A stretch of 7,330 nucleotides of DNA from Gammaproteobacteria bacterium. Its GTDB lineage: Bacteria > Pseudomonadota > Gammaproteobacteria > Granulosicoccales > Granulosicoccaceae. The notes below the pieces were generated by a model that saw only the letters and a program-made list of their open reading frames with translations, searched no databases and was not told the origin of the DNA. Shown piece by piece: positions 5,023 through 7,330 of the stretch. A program made the position numbers and the translations under genes. The stretch is taken from NCBI GenBank assembly GCA_019634245.1, contig JAHQVR010000213.1, positions 1 to 7,330 on the forward strand. The letters run 5' to 3'. The first letter of the stretch is position 1; every line of letters starts with the position of its first letter.

Positions 5023-7074
5023 TTAGGGCTTACTCAGCGGTATGTAATCGATGGCGTCGCTTAGCACATAGGCAGCCTCTTCGAGGATGATATCAACTAC
5101 GTCGCTGGAGTTGTTCTCATCATCTTCTTCAGAGTTGGATGCACCAAAGGCCAAGCGCACCAGTTCCATGCGTTTGTCTTGGTCCTGCTCATCGTCGAGT
5201 ATTTCCTGCTCTCTGATACTTTCCACTAGAGAGACAGAGTCTTGTGCACGGGCTGTCCGCTGCTCTTCCAGTACGTCAATGAGCACTCCAAAAGACTCAT
5301 TGGTTTTGTAGCGTTGCTCATGCAGGGTCTGAAGTTGGCCATAATCCACTTTTCCAGACGACCAAGCATCGAAGCTCGCGTCTGCCACTTCTGCCCATGG
5401 CAATGCATTGTCCAGTCCGCGTTCCCCCTGTGCGTCGGAATCTAGAGCTGTGGGAAACAACACATCTGGAACCACACCTCGATGTTGCGTGCTATCACCA
5501 TTAACTCTAAAAAACTGTGCCATCGTTATTTTTAACTGGCCTAATTTTCCATCTCTATCTAATGGTGCGACCGTTTGAACGGTACCTTTGCCGAAAGTGG
5601 GTTCACCAAGTACGACGCCGCGCCCGTAGTCTTGAATAGCGGCTGCGAAGATCTCTGAAGCGGATGCGCTATAACGATCAACCAATACTGCCAGCGGGCC
5701 TTCGTATGCAATAGAAGAATCATTGTCTTGTTCTGCATCCAGCTGTCCATCCGATCTTTTTATCTGAACTACAGGTCCAGACTTGATGAACAAGCCAGTC
5801 AATTTAGTGGCCTCTAGTAGAGAGCCTCCACCGTTGCCGCGCAGGTCGATAATAATGCCATCGACTCCATCTTCGGATGTGGTCAGTTCTTTCACTAGAC
5901 GCTCAACATCACGAGTGGTGCTGCGATAGTCTGGTTGTCCTTGAGCCATCGCTGCGCTGTCGAGATAGAAGGTGGGTAAATCGATGACACCAAAGCGTCG
6001 CATCTTTCCGTCACTGGACACGTCGATTTCAGATTTTTTGGCAGCTTGTCTTTCTAAGTTTATTTTGTCGCGAACGAGCGTCACCACTTTAGGTGGAGAT
6101 CCCGCAGGCGCGCTGGCGGGTAGGATTTTCAAATGAATGGTTGATCCTTTTGGTCCCCGAATCAAATCGACAACGTCTTGTAGAGGCCAGCTCACCACAT
6201 CGACAATGTCGCTTTCTTTACCATCGCCTACTCCCACTATGCGATCGTCTGCTACAATTTCTTGGCTCAAGGCTGCTGGTCCGCCGGTTATGACCCGCTG
6301 CACAACTGTGTATTCTCCTTCGGTTTGTAACGCAGCACCAATGCCTTCCAATGACAGGCTCATATTAATTTTAAAATTCTCAGAGCTACGTGGTGAGAAG
6401 TAAGACGTGTGCGGCTCAACCGATAGGGTGTAAGCGTTGACAAATATCTGAAACACTTCGTTAGCGGATAATTGGCTGACTCGCCGTTCCATTCGTTCGT
6501 AGCGTTGCTTCAACGTATCTAGCAGGTCTTCACCTGATTGATCCGCTAAGCGCAGATTTAATACGTCGTTCTTAACGCGCTTACGCCATAATTCATCCAA
6601 GGCTGGCTTCGATTCTGCCCAAGGTGAATCCTCGCGATTCAATTGATAGGCTTCGTCGATAGTGAAATCGAACTCTTTCTCTAGTAGAGCGTGTGCATGC
6701 TCGGCGCGCTCTTGAACCCGCGCTCTATAGCGTTTGAAGATATCAAAGACCGGGTTTAATTCTGAGCGGCGAAGGAGGTCGTCAAATTTATCTCGATATT
6801 GAGTGAACTCTGCGATATCACTGGCCAGGAAGAAATTTTTCTGTGGATCCAGAGAATCAAAAAACCGAGTAAAAATCTGATCGGACAATTCATCGTCTAC
6901 CGTCACTCGGTTGTAGTGATAGCGCTCCATCAGGTGCACAATGACTTCTGTGGCCTGCTGGTGCTCTACTGTGGGCACGAGTGTCTCAAGCTCCACATCT
7001 CCAGTGTCGGCTACCGCTACTAGGCTGAGCGTGGTGCCCAGCGTGATCATCAATGTACAGACTAACTGCCGCAT
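5023..7074 (-). CDS. prc: Tail-specific periplasmic protease Prc (Tsp), peptidase family S41A
   Basis: A 683-residue serine protease of the periplasm that degrades proteins with exposed nonpolar C-termini and trims envelope proteins; in E. coli it works with the lipoprotein NlpI on peptidoglycan hydrolases. Length is nearly that of E. coli Prc (682). Order: signal peptide with probable cleavage after SLVAVA (residue 22); N-terminal helical domain about 30-230, including the typical FFDSLDPQKNFFL (71-83); PDZ domain about 235-320 (LEGIGAAL, 242-249); S41 protease core about 355-545; C-terminal DUF3340-type domain about 560-683 with an acidic stretch at 622-656. The Ser-Lys dyad is intact: Ser471 in SASASEI (469-475) and Lys496 in TFGKGTVQ (493-500), 25 apart as in E. 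coli; Asp482 matches the third E. coli active-site residue. The start has GGGGA 10 nt upstream. It appears monocistronic, convergent with the M24 gene, and unrelated in function to the importer operons. Confidence 0.97.
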   Translation of the reverse strand: MRQLVCTLMITLGTTLSLVAVADTGDVELETLVPTVEHQQATEVIVHLMERYHYNRVTVDDELSDQIFTRFFDSLDPQKNFFLASDIAEFTQYRDKFDDLLRRSELNPVFDIFKRYRARVQERAEHAHALLEKEFDFTIDEAYQLNREDSPWAESKPALDELWRKRVKNDVLNLRLADQSGEDLLDTLKQRYERMERRVSQLSANEVFQIFVNAYTLSVEPHTSYFSPRSSENFKINMSLSLEGIGAALQTEGEYTVVQRVITGGPAALSQEIVADDRIVGVGDGKESDIVDVVSWPLQDVVDLIRGPKGSTIHLKILPASAPAGSPPKVVTLVRDKINLERQAAKKSEIDVSSDGKMRRFGVIDLPTFYLDSAAMAQGQPDYRSTTRDVERLVKELTTSEDGVDGIIIDLRGNGGGSLLEATKLTGLFIKSGPVVQIKRSDGQLDAEQDNDSSIAYEGPLAVLVDRYSASASEIFAAAIQDYGRGVVLGEPTFGKGTVQTVAPLDRDGKLGQLKITMAQFFRVNGDSTQHRGVVPDVLFPTALDSDAQGERGLDNALPWAEVADASFDAWSSGKVDYGQLQTLHEQRYKTNESFGVLIDVLEEQRTARAQDSVSLVESIREQEILDDEQDQDKRMELVRLAFGASNSEEDDENNSSDVVDIILEEAAYVLSDAIDYIPLSKP

Positions 7075-7110
7075 CAGATTTCATTCCCCATAAGATAAGG
7101 CCGGAGCTTA

Positions 7111-7116
7111 AATATA
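7111..7116 (-). promoter_or_regulatory. Candidate -10 element for prc
   Basis: On the minus strand this reads TATATT, one mismatch from consensus. Initiation near 7104 would give a leader of about 30 nt. No good -35 is found at the standard distance (TTGGCA is only 6 bp upstream), so this is tentative. Confidence 0.3.
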
Positions 7117-7249
7117 GTGTGTTGCCAATGAACCGTCGTGCCCACGCATCCCAAAGGCCAGCCGCGATCGACGAAATTCTCGACTTTTCTACCTATTAGC
7201 GTACCAAATAGACCACTTTATTCTCGGCGAGGTTCCATTATCCGTCAGA

Positions 7250-7255
7250 TATACT
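7250..7255 (+). promoter_or_regulatory. Candidate -10 element reading off the right edge
   Basis: TATACT matches 5 of 6 consensus bases. No convincing -35 is present. Initiation near 7262 would place the possible TTG start at 7297 after a leader of about 35 nt, which supports a divergent gene there. Confidence 0.3.
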
Positions 7256-7296
7256 AGAGTCGTTGGCTATTTACACTTCGGTAAGGGACGCCCAAT

Positions 7297-7330
7297 TTGA
7301 GTGATCTGATCGATTTCAAACCTTTGGGTA
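7297..7330 (+). CDS. Possible 5' end of a divergent gene with a TTG start, unidentified
   Basis: A TTG at 7297-7299 opens a frame that stays open to the window edge, reading MSDLIDFKPLG. A Shine-Dalgarno-like AAGGGA (7283-7288) lies 8 nt upstream, and the frame is closed by TAA at 7282-7284, so TTG is the only plausible start visible. Eleven codons are too few to identify the product, and the frame may be chance. Support is the ribosome binding site and the -10 candidate at 7250. Confidence 0.35.
   Translation, partial: MSDLIDFKPLG

Larger units (their letters stand above)
7075..7296. other. Upstream region of prc, non-coding
   Basis: About 220 bp with no convincing gene. It holds the prc ribosome binding site (GGGGA on the minus strand, 7089-7085), the prc -10 candidate and, near its right end, a plus-strand -10 candidate at 7250. 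I see no strong hairpin or repeat in it. It is probably a divergent promoter region. Confidence 0.45.

Noticed and set aside
7082..7084. Alternative minus-strand ATG upstream of prc
   Set aside because: It directly abuts GGGGA with no spacing and is out of frame with the protease. The ATG at 7074-7072 gives a proper signal peptide.

Overview
The window looks like a piece of a gammaproteobacterial chromosome of intermediate GC content, possibly marine. The best clue is a full-length 683-residue Prc/Tsp-type tail-specific protease with the extra N-terminal and C-terminal domains of the gammaproteobacterial enzyme. No RNA genes, insertion sequences, CRISPR arrays or prophage genes were found. 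Coding density is high and genes read cleanly, so nothing suggests decay.

Layout. (1) Positions 1-2471, minus strand: an ABC importer operon with the solute-binding protein first (2471-1302), then a large two-domain permease (1229 to beyond the left edge). The two are separated by a perfect 13-bp hairpin; an ATPase gene is expected off the left edge but is not visible. (2) Positions 2472-2839: a 368-bp divergent control region with promoter-like elements, short direct repeats and strong ribosome binding sites at both ends. (3) Positions 2840-4971, plus strand: a tight two-gene operon, a D-isomer-specific 2-hydroxyacid dehydrogenase and, 2 nt later, an M24 (creatinase/aminopeptidase P fold) protein. 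(4) A 51-bp convergent gap with a hairpin. (5) Positions 7074-5023, minus strand: prc. (6) Positions 7075-7330: the prc upstream region and possibly the first codons of a divergent gene starting with TTG.

Working together: the divergent arrangement suggests that the importer and the dehydrogenase/M24 pair form one uptake-and-catabolism module sharing a control region. The binding protein delivers an unknown small solute to the permease, and the two cytoplasmic enzymes would process it. The substrate cannot be read from the sequence. The most interesting point is that the M24 protein keeps the fold's landmarks but has lost most of the canonical metal ligands (by eye Asp, Asp, His, Glu, Glu has become Glu, Glu, His, His, Cys, and the second active-site His has become Val). 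It is therefore unlikely to be an ordinary Xaa-Pro peptidase and may catalyse something different, as creatinase does in the same fold. The prc gene is an unrelated periplasmic quality-control protease.
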